This document shows positions 51,194 through 62,702 of a stretch of 64,000 nt of DNA, piece after piece. The notes under the pieces are model-generated. The model searched no databases, had not been told where the DNA came from, and was given only the letters and a program-made list of their open reading frames with translations. The stretch covers positions 3,286,001 through 3,350,000 of the forward strand of contig NZ_OZ242363.1 in NCBI RefSeq assembly GCF_965208895.1, read 5' to 3'. Source of the DNA: Poriferisodalis sp965208895 (GTDB lineage: Bacteria > Actinomycetota > Acidimicrobiia > Acidimicrobiales > Poriferisodalaceae). Position 1 is the first letter of the stretch, and each line of letters starts with the position of its first letter. The position numbers were made by a program, and so were the translations under genes.

Positions 51194-52507
51194 TCAGCCG
51201 AGCAAGCGGCGAGTCGCTTCCCGGGCCTCGTCCAGCGTGGAGACCTTGTGCTCAGGCGGGATTCGCCGCAGCACGTTCAGCGACTCGAGCGTGGCAGCGG
51301 GTTCACCGCCGAGCGCCATGACGATGCAGTGCACGTCTTCTGCCGATGCAGCGTCAATGAGCTGCTCGATGACGAGGGCGGCGCTGTCGTCCATGTACTC
51401 GGTCTCGGAGAAGTCGAGGATCACGACCTCATGGCCGACAATGTCGTCCCCGATCGTGCGGATGAGCTTGCTCGAAGAAGCGACGGTGAAGCTGCCGCGC
51501 AGCTTCACGATGCCGGTGCGGGCCGAGTAGGGGGCGATCTCGTTCGACGCGACGCTCTGTTCGGTCAAGAAGACCTGATCCAGCAGCGGCACGGACACGA
51601 CGCTGTCGAGTTGGAGGCGCTCGAACTGGCGGGCGCCGACCATGCCGGCGGCGATGTTGCCGGCCCCGAGGCTCACGAGACTCCGATCGGGATCCAGCTG
51701 CGTGCGCGTCTGCGCGTCGGCGGCGAGTATCGAGAGCAGCGCCCTGACGGTGCTCAGCAGAGCGATGGTGAGCGCCGGGGTTACCGCTTCGGCGAGAAAG
51801 CCTGGCGACAGCACCGGTGCCGCGAGTTCAGGCAGGCCGGTCGGCAAGTCGTCGAGCGTTGCGACGTCTCTGAGCCACAAGACGCTCAGCAAGGTGCCTG
51901 CGGCCAGACCCGCCAGCATCGGCGGCACCTTCGTTCGAAGCCGCTTGGGCCACGTGAGGGCGACCGCCAAGGTGAGCGCTCCGATCGCGAGTGCAGCGAA
52001 GTCGACGTCGGCGAATGCCTCGGGCCAGTCCCGTACCGCTGTCGCAGGCTTCGTGATCCAGACGGTTTGTCCGAGGAACGAGCGGACCATCGAGACGATG
52101 ATCAGGACGCCGACTCCCGATGTGAAACCTGCGATGACCGAGTACGGCGTGTAGGCGACGAACCTGGCCAGCCGCAACAGGCCCAACACGACTTGCATGA
52201 GCCCTGCCAGCATCACGATGGTGAGCGCCTTGCCCAGGCTGTCCGCGTACGTCGCGACGACGACGGCCATCGGAATGGCGGTGACGCTGGAGACGTCTCC
52301 GAACTGCGGGCGCTCGCGTTCGAAGACCCCCACGAAGATCCCCACAGCGACCGCCGCGTAGATGCCGCTGGCCGCGTCCAGACCGGCGGCGACCCCGAAC
52401 GCGACCGACGGCGTCAGCACGACAAGCGCTGACATCACACCGCCTGCGATGTCCCCTCGCAATGTCTGTCGGTCGTAGGGCATGTCGGAGGTGGTCGAAC
52501 CCCTCAC
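51194..52507 (-). CDS. SulP-type anion permease with STAS domain, missing distal membrane part
   Basis: The 437-residue protein starts like a SulP permease: LRGDIAGGVMSALVVLTPSVAFG, followed by membrane segments to about 290. It has the family's GAGNIAAGMVGA, but the sequence then passes at once to QFERLQLDSVVSVPLLDQV and the STAS domain (LRGSFTVASSSKL; VVILDFSETEYMDDSAAL). The four or five helices that normally follow GNIxxGxxG are absent, and 437 residues is well short of the usual 550 or so. No frameshift remnants fill the gap, so it looks like an internal deletion. Transport activity is doubtful; a STAS-based signalling role is possible. It lies 72 nt after the carboxylase alpha gene. Confidence 0.75.
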   Translation of the reverse strand: MRGSTTSDMPYDRQTLRGDIAGGVMSALVVLTPSVAFGVAAGLDAASGIYAAVAVGIFVGVFERERPQFGDVSSVTAIPMAVVVATYADSLGKALTIVMLAGLMQVVLGLLRLARFVAYTPYSVIAGFTSGVGVLIIVSMVRSFLGQTVWITKPATAVRDWPEAFADVDFAALAIGALTLAVALTWPKRLRTKVPPMLAGLAAGTLLSVLWLRDVATLDDLPTGLPELAAPVLSPGFLAEAVTPALTIALLSTVRALLSILAADAQTRTQLDPDRSLVSLGAGNIAAGMVGARQFERLQLDSVVSVPLLDQVFLTEQSVASNEIAPYSARTGIVKLRGSFTVASSSKLIRTIGDDIVGHEVVILDFSETEYMDDSAALVIEQLIDAASAEDVHCIVMALGGEPAATLESLNVLRRIPPEHKVSTLDEAREATRRLLG

Positions 52508-52579
52508 AAGGCGAACGAGACGACGCTATTCGACTGCGGTGCCGTCCAGATTGCCCGATCGCCGGCCTCGTCGGCTGGG

Positions 52580-54835
<2,256 letters not shown>

Positions 54836-54913
54836 GGCAGCCGCCCTACATCGGGAAGACCGGTGCTGCTGCGGCGTCTTGCGTTGATACTGCGTTTGAT
54901 CATCGTGCCGCCT

Positions 54914-56539
54914 TTACATCCGGAAGACGCCGAACCCGTCGGCGCCTTTGATCTCGTTGTTGTGGCAGGCAGACAGCGACATGGCGATCACGTCGCGGGT
55001 GTCGCGGGGGTCGATCACGCCGTCGTCGGTCACGCGCCCGCTGGCGTAGGCGGAGAGCGATTTCAGCTCGTGATAATGCTCGACCTGCTCGGTGATCTTG
55101 CGGTCGGCTTCCTCGTCGAACTCGATGCCGCGGCGCATCGCCTGGCCTCGGCGCACGATCGACATCACGCCGGCGATCTGCTTGGGCCCCATGATGGCGA
55201 TCTTGGCGGTAGGCCACAGATAGGTGAAACGGGTGTTGAAGGCCCGGCCCGACATGCCGTAGTTCCCGGCGCCGTAGCTGTTGCCCAGGATGACCGTGAT
55301 GTGGGGCACCATCGAGTTCGACACGGCGTTGATCATCTTCGAGCCGTTCTTGACGATGCCGCCCTGCTCGAAGTCCTTGCCGACCATGTAGCCGGTGATG
55401 TTCTGCAGGAACACCAGCGGGATGTCCTGCTGGTTGCACAGCTGGATGAACTGGGTGGCCTTCTCGGAGCTGTCGCTGAACAGCGGGCCGTTGTTGCCCA
55501 GGAACCCCACCGGGAAGCCGTGGACGGAGGCCCAGCCGCAGATGAGCGTGGTGCCGTAGCGGGCCTTGAACTCCTCGAAGCGGGAGCCGTCGGTGATACG
55601 GGCAATGACCTCGCGGCAGTCGATGAGCGCTTGGAGATCCCGCGGCATCAGCCCGAGCAGCTCCTCGGGATCATGAACGGGCGGGTCGGCCGGCATCGAC
55701 GGGCCGGGACCGAGCTTGCGCCAGTTGAGGTGCGCAACGACCTCCCGGCAGATACGGAGCGCGTCCGCCTCGTCCTCGGCCAGGTAGTCGGCGAGCCCTG
55801 AGATCTCGGCGTGCATCTGCGCGCCGCCCAGCGTCTCGTCGTCGGAATCCTCACCCGTCGCCATCTTCACCAGCGGCGGTCCGCCTAGGAAGACCTTCGA
55901 CTGGTTGCGGATGAAGATGTTGTAGTCACTCATGCCCGGCTGGTAGGCGCCCCCGGCGGTGGAGCTGCCGAAGACCACCGAGATGGAGGGGATCTTCAGC
56001 TTCGACAGTTCGGTCACGTCGTAGAACAAGCGTCCCGACTCGGCGAAGTGACTCTCCTGCTCACGCATCTGCCGTTCGGGATCGTCGTCGCCGCGCAGGT
56101 CGCCGCCGGCTGATTCGACGAATTGGATGTACGGCAACCGGTTGTCGCGGGAGATCTCGATCGCCCGCATGATCTTGCGGCCGGCGAACACTGTGATGGC
56201 GCCGCCGAGCACGGTCGGGTCGTTGCCCTCGATCATGCACTCGACGCCGTTCACGACGCCGATGCCCATCACCAGCCCGCCGCCGACTGCGTAGTTCGAG
56301 CAGTAGCCGGCCAGCGAACTGATCTCGTAGAACGGCGAGTCGCGATCCACCAGCATCGAGATGCGCTCGCGGACCGGCATCTTGTCGCGGCTGCGCATGC
56401 GCGCCATCGCCCGCGGCCCGCCGCCCGCCGCCGCTTGGCGCTGCAGCTCGTCCAGCTCGGCGAGCTGTTCGCGCATGTCGTCGCAGTTCTTCGTGAACCA
56501 CTCAGCGGAGGTGTCGATGTGGGATCGCAGTACCGGCAT
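54914..56539 (-). CDS. Acyl-CoA carboxylase beta subunit (carboxyltransferase)
   Basis: The 541-residue carboxyltransferase has the N-lobe VGGGLVMGIGVVNGVECMI, GGAITVFAGRKIMRAIEI, FVESAGGDL and SSTAGGAYQPGMSDY. The C-lobe has PLVFLQNITGYMVGKDFEQG and LGNSYGAGNYGMSGRAF. The length and the GNSYGAGNYGM form fit the methylcrotonyl/geranyl-CoA-type branch more than propionyl-CoA carboxylase; this assignment is tentative. I chose ATG 56539 (MPVLRSHIDT); the frame is open for 27 more codons. It is the first gene of a unit with the alpha subunit, 78 nt apart, which suggests leucine or terpenoid degradation. Confidence 0.92.
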   Translation of the reverse strand: MPVLRSHIDTSAEWFTKNCDDMREQLAELDELQRQAAAGGGPRAMARMRSRDKMPVRERISMLVDRDSPFYEISSLAGYCSNYAVGGGLVMGIGVVNGVECMIEGNDPTVLGGAITVFAGRKIMRAIEISRDNRLPYIQFVESAGGDLRGDDDPERQMREQESHFAESGRLFYDVTELSKLKIPSISVVFGSSTAGGAYQPGMSDYNIFIRNQSKVFLGGPPLVKMATGEDSDDETLGGAQMHAEISGLADYLAEDEADALRICREVVAHLNWRKLGPGPSMPADPPVHDPEELLGLMPRDLQALIDCREVIARITDGSRFEEFKARYGTTLICGWASVHGFPVGFLGNNGPLFSDSSEKATQFIQLCNQQDIPLVFLQNITGYMVGKDFEQGGIVKNGSKMINAVSNSMVPHITVILGNSYGAGNYGMSGRAFNTRFTYLWPTAKIAIMGPKQIAGVMSIVRRGQAMRRGIEFDEEADRKITEQVEHYHELKSLSAYASGRVTDDGVIDPRDTRDVIAMSLSACHNNEIKGADGFGVFRM

Positions 56540-56742
56540 ATGACTCCAGCGGACTATCGGTGCGCCCGCCCGCAGCCCGAGTCGAGGTGGGCTACGGACA
56601 CGAACTGCCGAATTCTGCATGACGCAGCCCGCCTTTGCCTACCTGTCCGCATTGGCCGCGCTGTCCCGTGGTAGCGAGATGGGTGGGCCGTGCGCTGACT
56701 TCATCTCTTGTTGAGGCCGATTTCTGCTAAATCGGTACCAAC

Positions 56743-59700
56743 GTGATTGACCAGCACACCATTCTGGACGAGCTGTCCCGATGTCTCGCGTTAGACCTCG
56801 AGGTCTCACCGCATGACCGGCGCATCCTGGCTCTGGCGGGCGTGCGGGCCGACACGGGCCGGAGTGTCGTGTGGTCCAAGAGGTCGAAATCGGCCGCCGC
56901 CGGCGGGGCGAATCTCATCGCCAAGACGGGTGAGCACATCGTCTCGTCGCAGCAAGTCGGTACGGCAATCGCAGCGCTCGGGGAACTTGACGCCCTCGCC
57001 GAAGGTGCCGAATTCGTCCTCGGCCACAATCTCATCGAATTCGATCTGCCGATCCTGCAGGCCGCAGCCCCTAGGTTGAATCTGCTGCAGTTACCAGCGG
57101 TGGACACGCTGTGGCTCAACCCGCTGGCGTTTCCTCGACACCCGTATCACCGCCTCGTCAAGCACTACAAGGACGCCCCGCTGACGCGAAGCGAACGTAA
57201 CGATCCGTACCTCGACGCACGGCTGGCGTTCCAACTCTTTTCGGATCAGTGGCTGGCGTTGCGCGAGGTGCCGCCGGAGATGCAGGAGGCCTGGCACTGG
57301 CTGACCACCCGCGCCCGCCAGTCAGTCGGCTTTGATCTGTTCTTCGGTGCATTGCGAGGGGCCCAGGCGCCGAGTGTGTCCATGGCGAGGGAGGCGATCC
57401 GCAAATGCCTCGACGGCCATGCATGCCGATCAGAACTTCGGCAGGCGATTGCTGAGGCGCCGGAGCACGGCTGGGTGCTCGCGTTCGCGATGGCTTGGAT
57501 CTCCGTGTCAGGCGGGAAGTCCGTGATGCCGCCGTGGGTGCGCCACCAGTTCCCGGGCACGAGCGGGCTGGTTCGGCGCCTGCGCGACGACGCCTGCAAT
57601 GACAAGCGCTGTGAATGGTGTCGCTCCCGCCACAACTCTCTGCGTGAACTCAAGCGGTGGTTCGGCTTCGATTCGTTCCGAGCCGAGCCCGCAGATCTCG
57701 AGACCGATGAACCGCTCCAGCAGAGGATCGTCGAGACGGCGATGGCGGGTCACGATGCACTGGCAATTCTGCCCACCGGTACCGGCAAATCGCTGTGCTA
57801 CCAGTTGCCTGCGCTGTCCCGCTACGACAAGACCGGCGCTTTGACAGTGGTGATCTCGCCGTTGGTAGCGCTCATGGCGGATCAAGTAGCCGGTCTCGAA
57901 CGTCAAGGCGTCACCTCGTGCGTCACCGTCAACGGACTGCTGTCGGTGCCTGAGCGCGCTGAGGCGCTCGACAGGATCCGGTTGGGTGACGCCGCAATTG
58001 TGCTGATCTCTCCTGAGCAGCTGCGAAGCCCATCGGTCCGCGGTGCCTTGGCTCAGCGCGAGATCGGCTCGTGGGTGCTCGATGAAGCTCATTGCCTGTC
58101 CAAGTGGGGGCATGACTTCCGCCCCGACTACCGCTATGTGGGCCGCTTCATCCGCGAGAAGTCCGACAGTGAACGGGTGCCTCCGGTGCTGTGCCTGACC
58201 GCAACCGCCAAACCGGAGGTCAAAGAAGAAATCTGCGAGTACTTCACCAAGCACCTCGGGACCGAGATGGAGCTATTCGACGGCGGAAGCCGCAGAACGA
58301 ATCTCGACTTCGTCGTGCAACAAACGACCACTGCGATGAAGCTCCACGACATCAAAATGACCGTCGAGCACCATTTGCCCCTTGATGTGCCCGGCGGGGC
58401 GATCGTCTACTGCGCGACACGCAGGCGCACCGGCGAGGTCGCCGAGTTTCTCCAGGCGCAAGGACTCGACGCTGACCGCTTCCACGCCGGCTTGCAGCCG
58501 GAGGAGAAGAAGACCGTCCAGCAGCGCTTCATCGACAGCGAGCTGCGGGTGATCGCCGCCACCAATGCGTTCGGAATGGGCATCGACAAGCCGGACGTGC
58601 GTCTGGTCATTCACGCCGACATCCCGTCGTCGTTGGAGAATTACTTGCAAGAGGCAGGTCGGGCTGGCCGCGACCAGCAGCAGGCGCACTGTGTGCTGCT
58701 CTACATCCCCGAAGACGTGGAGCGCCAATTCGGGCTGTCTGCGAGGTCGCGGCTCACACGGCGCGAGATACATGGGGTGCTGCGCTCGTTGCGCGCGATC
58801 AACCGTCGAAACCGGCGGACCGGCGAAGTCATTGCCACGTCGGGCGAGATTCTCAGCGAGGACGAGTCGGATGACTTCACCCGAGACTCGGCGACCGACG
58901 ACACCCGTGTGCGAACAGCGGTGGCGTGGCTGGAGGAAGCAGAGCTGCTGACCCGTGAAGAGAACCGGGTGAGCGTGTACCCGTCGTCGCTGCGCGTGAG
59001 CACCGTGGAAGAGGCCCGGGCGACGCTCGACACCGGTGACCTCGATGACGGTCAGCGCAAGGCGCTGCTGGCAATCGTGAAGGCGCTGATCGATGCGGAT
59101 CCTGATGACGGAATCTCGACTGATGATCTGATGGGTGTCGCCGGTCTCGGCTCGGACAGGCTGCGGGCCGCCTTGCACGATCTTGAGTACCGGGGGCTCG
59201 CCACCAACGACACCGTCGTGACGGCATTCCTGCATGTCGGCGTGCGCCGCCCTTCCCACCGCAGACTCACCGAGGCTTCGGGCATGGAAGAGGCCCTGAT
59301 CGGACTGATGCAAGAGTCGGCGCCTGATCTGGCGCCCGGCTGCTCGGCACCGCTGAACCTGCGTGTGACTGCGCAGCATCTTCATGACGCGGGCTTCGAT
59401 TACGCCCGGCCTGAGCACATCGCTCGAGCCTTGGAAGGCATTGCCCAGGATGGTCGCGGCGATGGCGGTGACAGAGGCAGCGCCTCCGTGCGCAAGCACG
59501 CTGCCGAGAGCGTCTTGGTGACGCTCCGACGTGAATGGTCATCTCTTGTGGGCATCGCGCAGCGTCGCCGTAGCGCGGCGAAGGCCCTCCTGGAGCATCT
59601 CTTGTCCAGACTGCCGCCGAACAGCCGGGGCAACGACTTGCTCGTCGAGACGACCCTCGGCGAACTGCAGAAGGCCGTCGACGGGGCAATCGACGCTGAC

Positions 59701-61965
59701 CCGATGTTGAGCGCCGGCACCCGGGACTCCCGCAGGCTCATGGAGCGGGCGCTGATGTGGCTCCACGAACAGGAGGTCGTGAGGCTGAACAAGGGTCTTA
59801 CCGTGTTCCGCCCAGCGATGACCATCTCGCTCGAGCCGGGTTCGCGAGGCTTCAGGCAAGCGGATTTCAAAGAACTCGACGAGCACTACGGCCGCACAGT
59901 GCGGCAGATCCACGTGATGGCCGAATTCGCCGAGCAGGGCCTTGCCAAGATCGCCGACGCCCTGCGCTTGTCGCTGGACTACTTCGAACTGGGCGAGGAC
60001 GAGTTCGTGCGTCGCTGGCTGCAGGGGCGCCGCAGCGAGATCGATCGACAGACCACGGCGTCGTCGTGGAAGGCGATTGTCGGGGACCTGTCCAGTGCGC
60101 AGCGAGCAATCGTGGCCGACGACCGCGAGAGCACGAACGTGCTCGTGCTCGCCGGGCCAGGCTCGGGCAAGACGAGAGTGTTGGTTCACCGCATCGCGTA
60201 TCTCATTCGGGCAAGGCGGCAGAACCCGCGGGGAATCTTGGCGCTCGCCTACAACCGGCATGCAGCGGCCGACGTTCGACGGCGTCTGCGCGACCTGATC
60301 GGCGATGACGCCAATGGCGTGATGGTCTTGACATGCCACGCGCTCGCCATGCGGCTCGTCGGGGCCAGCTTCTCGGGAAGCGCCAGCCAATCCAGTGACA
60401 GCAAGTTCTCCGAGAGGCTCGACGAAGTCATGGCGCAGGCCACCGCGCTGCTGCGGGGAGACGAGTTCGATCCTGAAGAGGCCGAAGAAGCGGAAGAGTC
60501 ACGGACACGCCTGCTGGCGGGCTTCCGGTGGATACTCGTCGACGAGTATCAGGACATCGGCGAGGCCGAGTACCGCCTGATCTCAGCGCTGGCAGGCAGA
60601 ACCGCAGCCGATGTCGACGCTCGGCTGACCCTGTTCGCCGTGGGCGATGATGACCAGAACATCTACTCGTTCAACGGGACATCGCCGGAATTCATCCGGC
60701 GCTTCGAGCATGACTACGACGCTAAGCCTGAGTACTTGATCGAGAACTACCGCTCGAGCGGCCACATCATCGACGCCGCCAATGCGGTCATTGCGCCGGC
60801 GTCCTCACGCATGAAGGCCAGGCACACGATCAGCCGCGACAGAGCCCGTCGGGGCGACCCGGTCGGAGGAGCGTGGAGCGAACTGGACCCAGTTGCGGCA
60901 GGAAGAGTTCAGGTTCTGCCGTCAGGGAGCAACTGGATCTCCCAAGCGCAAGCCGTGATGGCCGAGCTTCACCGGCTGTCCGGCCTCACGCGCGATTGGG
61001 ATTGGTCGCGCTGCGCAGTTATTGCACGCGAATGGAGCCAGCTTGAGCCGGTTCGCAGTATCTGCATCCGGGACAACATCGGGGTGCAGCTTGCCAATGA
61101 GCACGAAATGAGCCTGTGGCACCTGCGTGAGACCCAAGCGCTGAGGCACAAGATCCAACAACACGGCGCTGCTCTGGTTCGAAGCGGTGAACTCAGGTTG
61201 TGGCTGGACGGTCAACAGTCGAGCCCATGGACGGAAGTCCTGTCCCAAGCCATCGAGGAACTCGCCATCGAAACTTGCGGCACCGAGATTCCAGCGGTCT
61301 CGGTCATTGAGTGGCTGGCGGAATGGTGCCGTGACATCCGACGGCGTCAACGCGGGCTGCTGCTGTTGACGGCGCATCGGGCCAAGGGTCTCGAATTCGA
61401 CCACGTGGCGATTCTCGATGGAGGCTGGGACAGGCGAAGCCGCGACGAGGACGTCGACGCACCTCGTCGCCTGTACTACGTGGCCATGACGCGGGCCATA
61501 CAGACGCTGACCCTGTCGCGGATGGGCGGCGCCCATCCTTTCCACGCGCCACTCCAAGGCAGGGAATCAGCGCTGTGGCGCCCTCCCGCCAGACTTCCGC
61601 CGCCAACGGCGGCACTGAGCCGCAGCTATCGCAGCTGCACCCTTCGAGACGTGTATCTCAGCTACGCCGGCCTCAAGCCAGCCGAGGACCGCATCCACCG
61701 CAGCATTGCGGCGCTGTCACCGGGTGATCCCCTGCAGACGCGTCAGCGCAACGAGCGATGGGAGATCCTCGATCGTCGCGGGTCGGTCGTCGGCGTGCTG
61801 GCTGGCAGCTTCGAGGCGCCGAAGGGCATGCACTGTGTCCAGGCCAGCGTTTCGGCCATAGCGACTTGGGGCAAGATCCAATCCGACCCGCAGTACACGA
61901 GCGAGCTGAAGTGCGACCAGTGGGAGGTCGTCATACCCGATCTCGTTTTCGAGCCTGCTGGTTGA
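56743..61965 (+). CDS. Triple fusion: DnaQ-like exonuclease, RecQ helicase and UvrD/Rep helicase
   Basis: The 1740-residue protein has three parts. Residues 1-170 look like a DEDD exonuclease: ALDLEVS (D18, E20), GHNLIEFDLP (D101) and NDPYLDARLAF (D158, with Asn at the usual His/Tyr site). Residues 325-700 are a RecQ-type helicase with Walker A PTGTGKSLCYQ (344-354), DEAH 447-450, TATAKPEVKEEI and QEAGRAGRDQQ. Residues 1110-1640 are a UvrD/Rep superfamily 1 helicase with GPGSGKTRVLVHR (from G1138), DEYQD (1267), GDDDQNIYSFNG and TAHRAKGLEFD (1543). The middle (700-1100) has winged-helix-like pieces. The start is GTG 56743. It is likely a DNA repair or anti-invader remodelling machine acting on both polarities. 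No stop or frame break is seen. Confidence 0.9.
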   Translation: MIDQHTILDELSRCLALDLEVSPHDRRILALAGVRADTGRSVVWSKRSKSAAAGGANLIAKTGEHIVSSQQVGTAIAALGELDALAEGAEFVLGHNLIEFDLPILQAAAPRLNLLQLPAVDTLWLNPLAFPRHPYHRLVKHYKDAPLTRSERNDPYLDARLAFQLFSDQWLALREVPPEMQEAWHWLTTRARQSVGFDLFFGALRGAQAPSVSMAREAIRKCLDGHACRSELRQAIAEAPEHGWVLAFAMAWISVSGGKSVMPPWVRHQFPGTSGLVRRLRDDACNDKRCEWCRSRHNSLRELKRWFGFDSFRAEPADLETDEPLQQRIVETAMAGHDALAILPTGTGKSLCYQLPALSRYDKTGALTVVISPLVALMADQVAGLERQGVTSCVTVNGLLSVPERAEALDRIRLGDAAIVLISPEQLRSPSVRGALAQREIGSWVLDEAHCLSKWGHDFRPDYRYVGRFIREKSDSERVPPVLCLTATAKPEVKEEICEYFTKHLGTEMELFDGGSRRTNLDFVVQQTTTAMKLHDIKMTVEHHLPLDVPGGAIVYCATRRRTGEVAEFLQAQGLDADRFHAGLQPEEKKTVQQRFIDSELRVIAATNAFGMGIDKPDVRLVIHADIPSSLENYLQEAGRAGRDQQQAHCVLLYIPEDVERQFGLSARSRLTRREIHGVLRSLRAINRRNRRTGEVIATSGEILSEDESDDFTRDSATDDTRVRTAVAWLEEAELLTREENRVSVYPSSLRVSTVEEARATLDTGDLDDGQRKALLAIVKALIDADPDDGISTDDLMGVAGLGSDRLRAALHDLEYRGLATNDTVVTAFLHVGVRRPSHRRLTEASGMEEALIGLMQESAPDLAPGCSAPLNLRVTAQHLHDAGFDYARPEHIARALEGIAQDGRGDGGDRGSASVRKHAAESVLVTLRREWSSLVGIAQRRRSAAKALLEHLLSRLPPNSRGNDLLVETTLGELQKAVDGAIDADPMLSAGTRDSRRLMERALMWLHEQEVVRLNKGLTVFRPAMTISLEPGSRGFRQADFKELDEHYGRTVRQIHVMAEFAEQGLAKIADALRLSLDYFELGEDEFVRRWLQGRRSEIDRQTTASSWKAIVGDLSSAQRAIVADDRESTNVLVLAGPGSGKTRVLVHRIAYLIRARRQNPRGILALAYNRHAAADVRRRLRDLIGDDANGVMVLTCHALAMRLVGASFSGSASQSSDSKFSERLDEVMAQATALLRGDEFDPEEAEEAEESRTRLLAGFRWILVDEYQDIGEAEYRLISALAGRTAADVDARLTLFAVGDDDQNIYSFNGTSPEFIRRFEHDYDAKPEYLIENYRSSGHIIDAANAVIAPASSRMKARHTISRDRARRGDPVGGAWSELDPVAAGRVQVLPSGSNWISQAQAVMAELHRLSGLTRDWDWSRCAVIAREWSQLEPVRSICIRDNIGVQLANEHEMSLWHLRETQALRHKIQQHGAALVRSGELRLWLDGQQSSPWTEVLSQAIEELAIETCGTEIPAVSVIEWLAEWCRDIRRRQRGLLLLTAHRAKGLEFDHVAILDGGWDRRSRDEDVDAPRRLYYVAMTRAIQTLTLSRMGGAHPFHAPLQGRESALWRPPARLPPPTAALSRSYRSCTLRDVYLSYAGLKPAEDRIHRSIAALSPGDPLQTRQRNERWEILDRRGSVVGVLAGSFEAPKGMHCVQASVSAIATWGKIQSDPQYTSELKCDQWEVVIPDLVFEPAG

Positions 61966-62162
61966 TCTAGGCGATCGGTCGGTTGACGGCGATAGCGTCC
62001 GTGCCAGTTTCGACCGGCAACCGAGTGCGTACCGTCCGGACGCTGCCGCTGCGTGGCGGATGAGCGATGATCAGACGTCAATAGCATCCGGTCGAAATGC
62101 CGTTGATCACCGGCATCCGGATGCCCGCGGCCGAGTGTGGCCCAGCGGGGCCTGCGAGTCCT

Positions 62163-62402
62163 CTATGCCGAGTGAGAAGGCGACACAGCGCTCGGCACCG
62201 GTGCGATCGGCTCGATCTGGAGTTCCTTGCACCCTTCGAGATAGCTGTCGATCGAGCACCGGAATTCTCGCTCGAGGCTGGTGGCATCGACGGCTTCGGC
62301 ATTGGCGATGGGGTAGATGCCGCTATTGATCACGCGCGCGTGCAGCACACCCGCCTCGTCGTCCAAGGAGACCTCGCCGATGTATCCCTTGTATTCGAGC
62401 AT
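62163..62402 (-). CDS. HicB-family antitoxin, short form
   Basis: The 79-residue protein reads MLEYKGYIGEVSLDDEAG, then FRCSIDSYLEGCKELQIEP, the partial RNase H-like fold of HicB antitoxins. Many HicB proteins have a C-terminal ribbon-helix-helix or HTH for DNA binding; here the tail is only a Pro/Ser stretch. The toxin HicA is not intact upstream, where only a short piece remains (next entry), so this seems an orphan antitoxin. ATG 62402 is preferred over TTG 62405. Confidence 0.78.
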   Translation of the reverse strand: MLEYKGYIGEVSLDDEAGVLHARVINSGIYPIANAEAVDATSLEREFRCSIDSYLEGCKELQIEPIAPVPSAVSPSHSA

Positions 62403-62461
62403 CAATCAGCCTCGATGCACTCGACGAACCTGACGATGTCGCGCATCGTATGCCGGTTCAC
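62402..62461 (-). pseudogene. Probable C-terminal remnant of HicA toxin
   Basis: A 19-codon frame ending in TGA, which shares one base with the hicB-like start, reads HTMRDIVRFVECIEAD. That resembles the end of HicA-type toxins that precede HicB with this same overlap. The double-stranded-RNA-binding core with its catalytic His is missing. Only the short tail supports this, so it is tentative. Confidence 0.35.
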
Positions 62462-62679
62462 TCGCTGGCGAGGTCGGAGTCGCCGAAGCCGGTGGCTGCC
62501 TCGGCCCAGACGTCGTCGGTAATTGCGGCGAGCAGATGTGCCCGGAGCCATTCGACACTGCCGAGCGTCAACAACTGTGCGCCGCCAAGGCCAAGGTCGC
62601 CGGGTTCCGGCTGGCCGTCTCGCGCCTGGACGCGGTCTCGCGGTGATGTGTTGAGCGGTTGAACACGCCGACGGTCCAT
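62458..62679 (-). CDS. Small hypothetical protein (73 aa)
   Basis: The frame starts at ATG 62679 and has G/C-rich third positions. The C-terminal half is helical and acidic (SVEWLRAHLLAAITDDVWAEAA). Its TGA overlaps the HicA-like remnant by 4 nt. I do not recognise a family. It may be a small first gene of the hicB unit, or a chance frame that fills the place of the lost toxin. It is back to back with the O-methyltransferase. Confidence 0.4.
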   Translation of the reverse strand: MDRRRVQPLNTSPRDRVQARDGQPEPGDLGLGGAQLLTLGSVEWLRAHLLAAITDDVWAEAATGFGDSDLASE

Positions 62680-62702
62680 CTGTGCAACATAACCTCGCCT
62701 GC

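Noticed and set aside
51248..52432. 394-codon plus-strand frame over the SulP-STAS gene
   Set aside because: Product is a string of R, D, G, E and H with no fold; it is the shadow of the permease.
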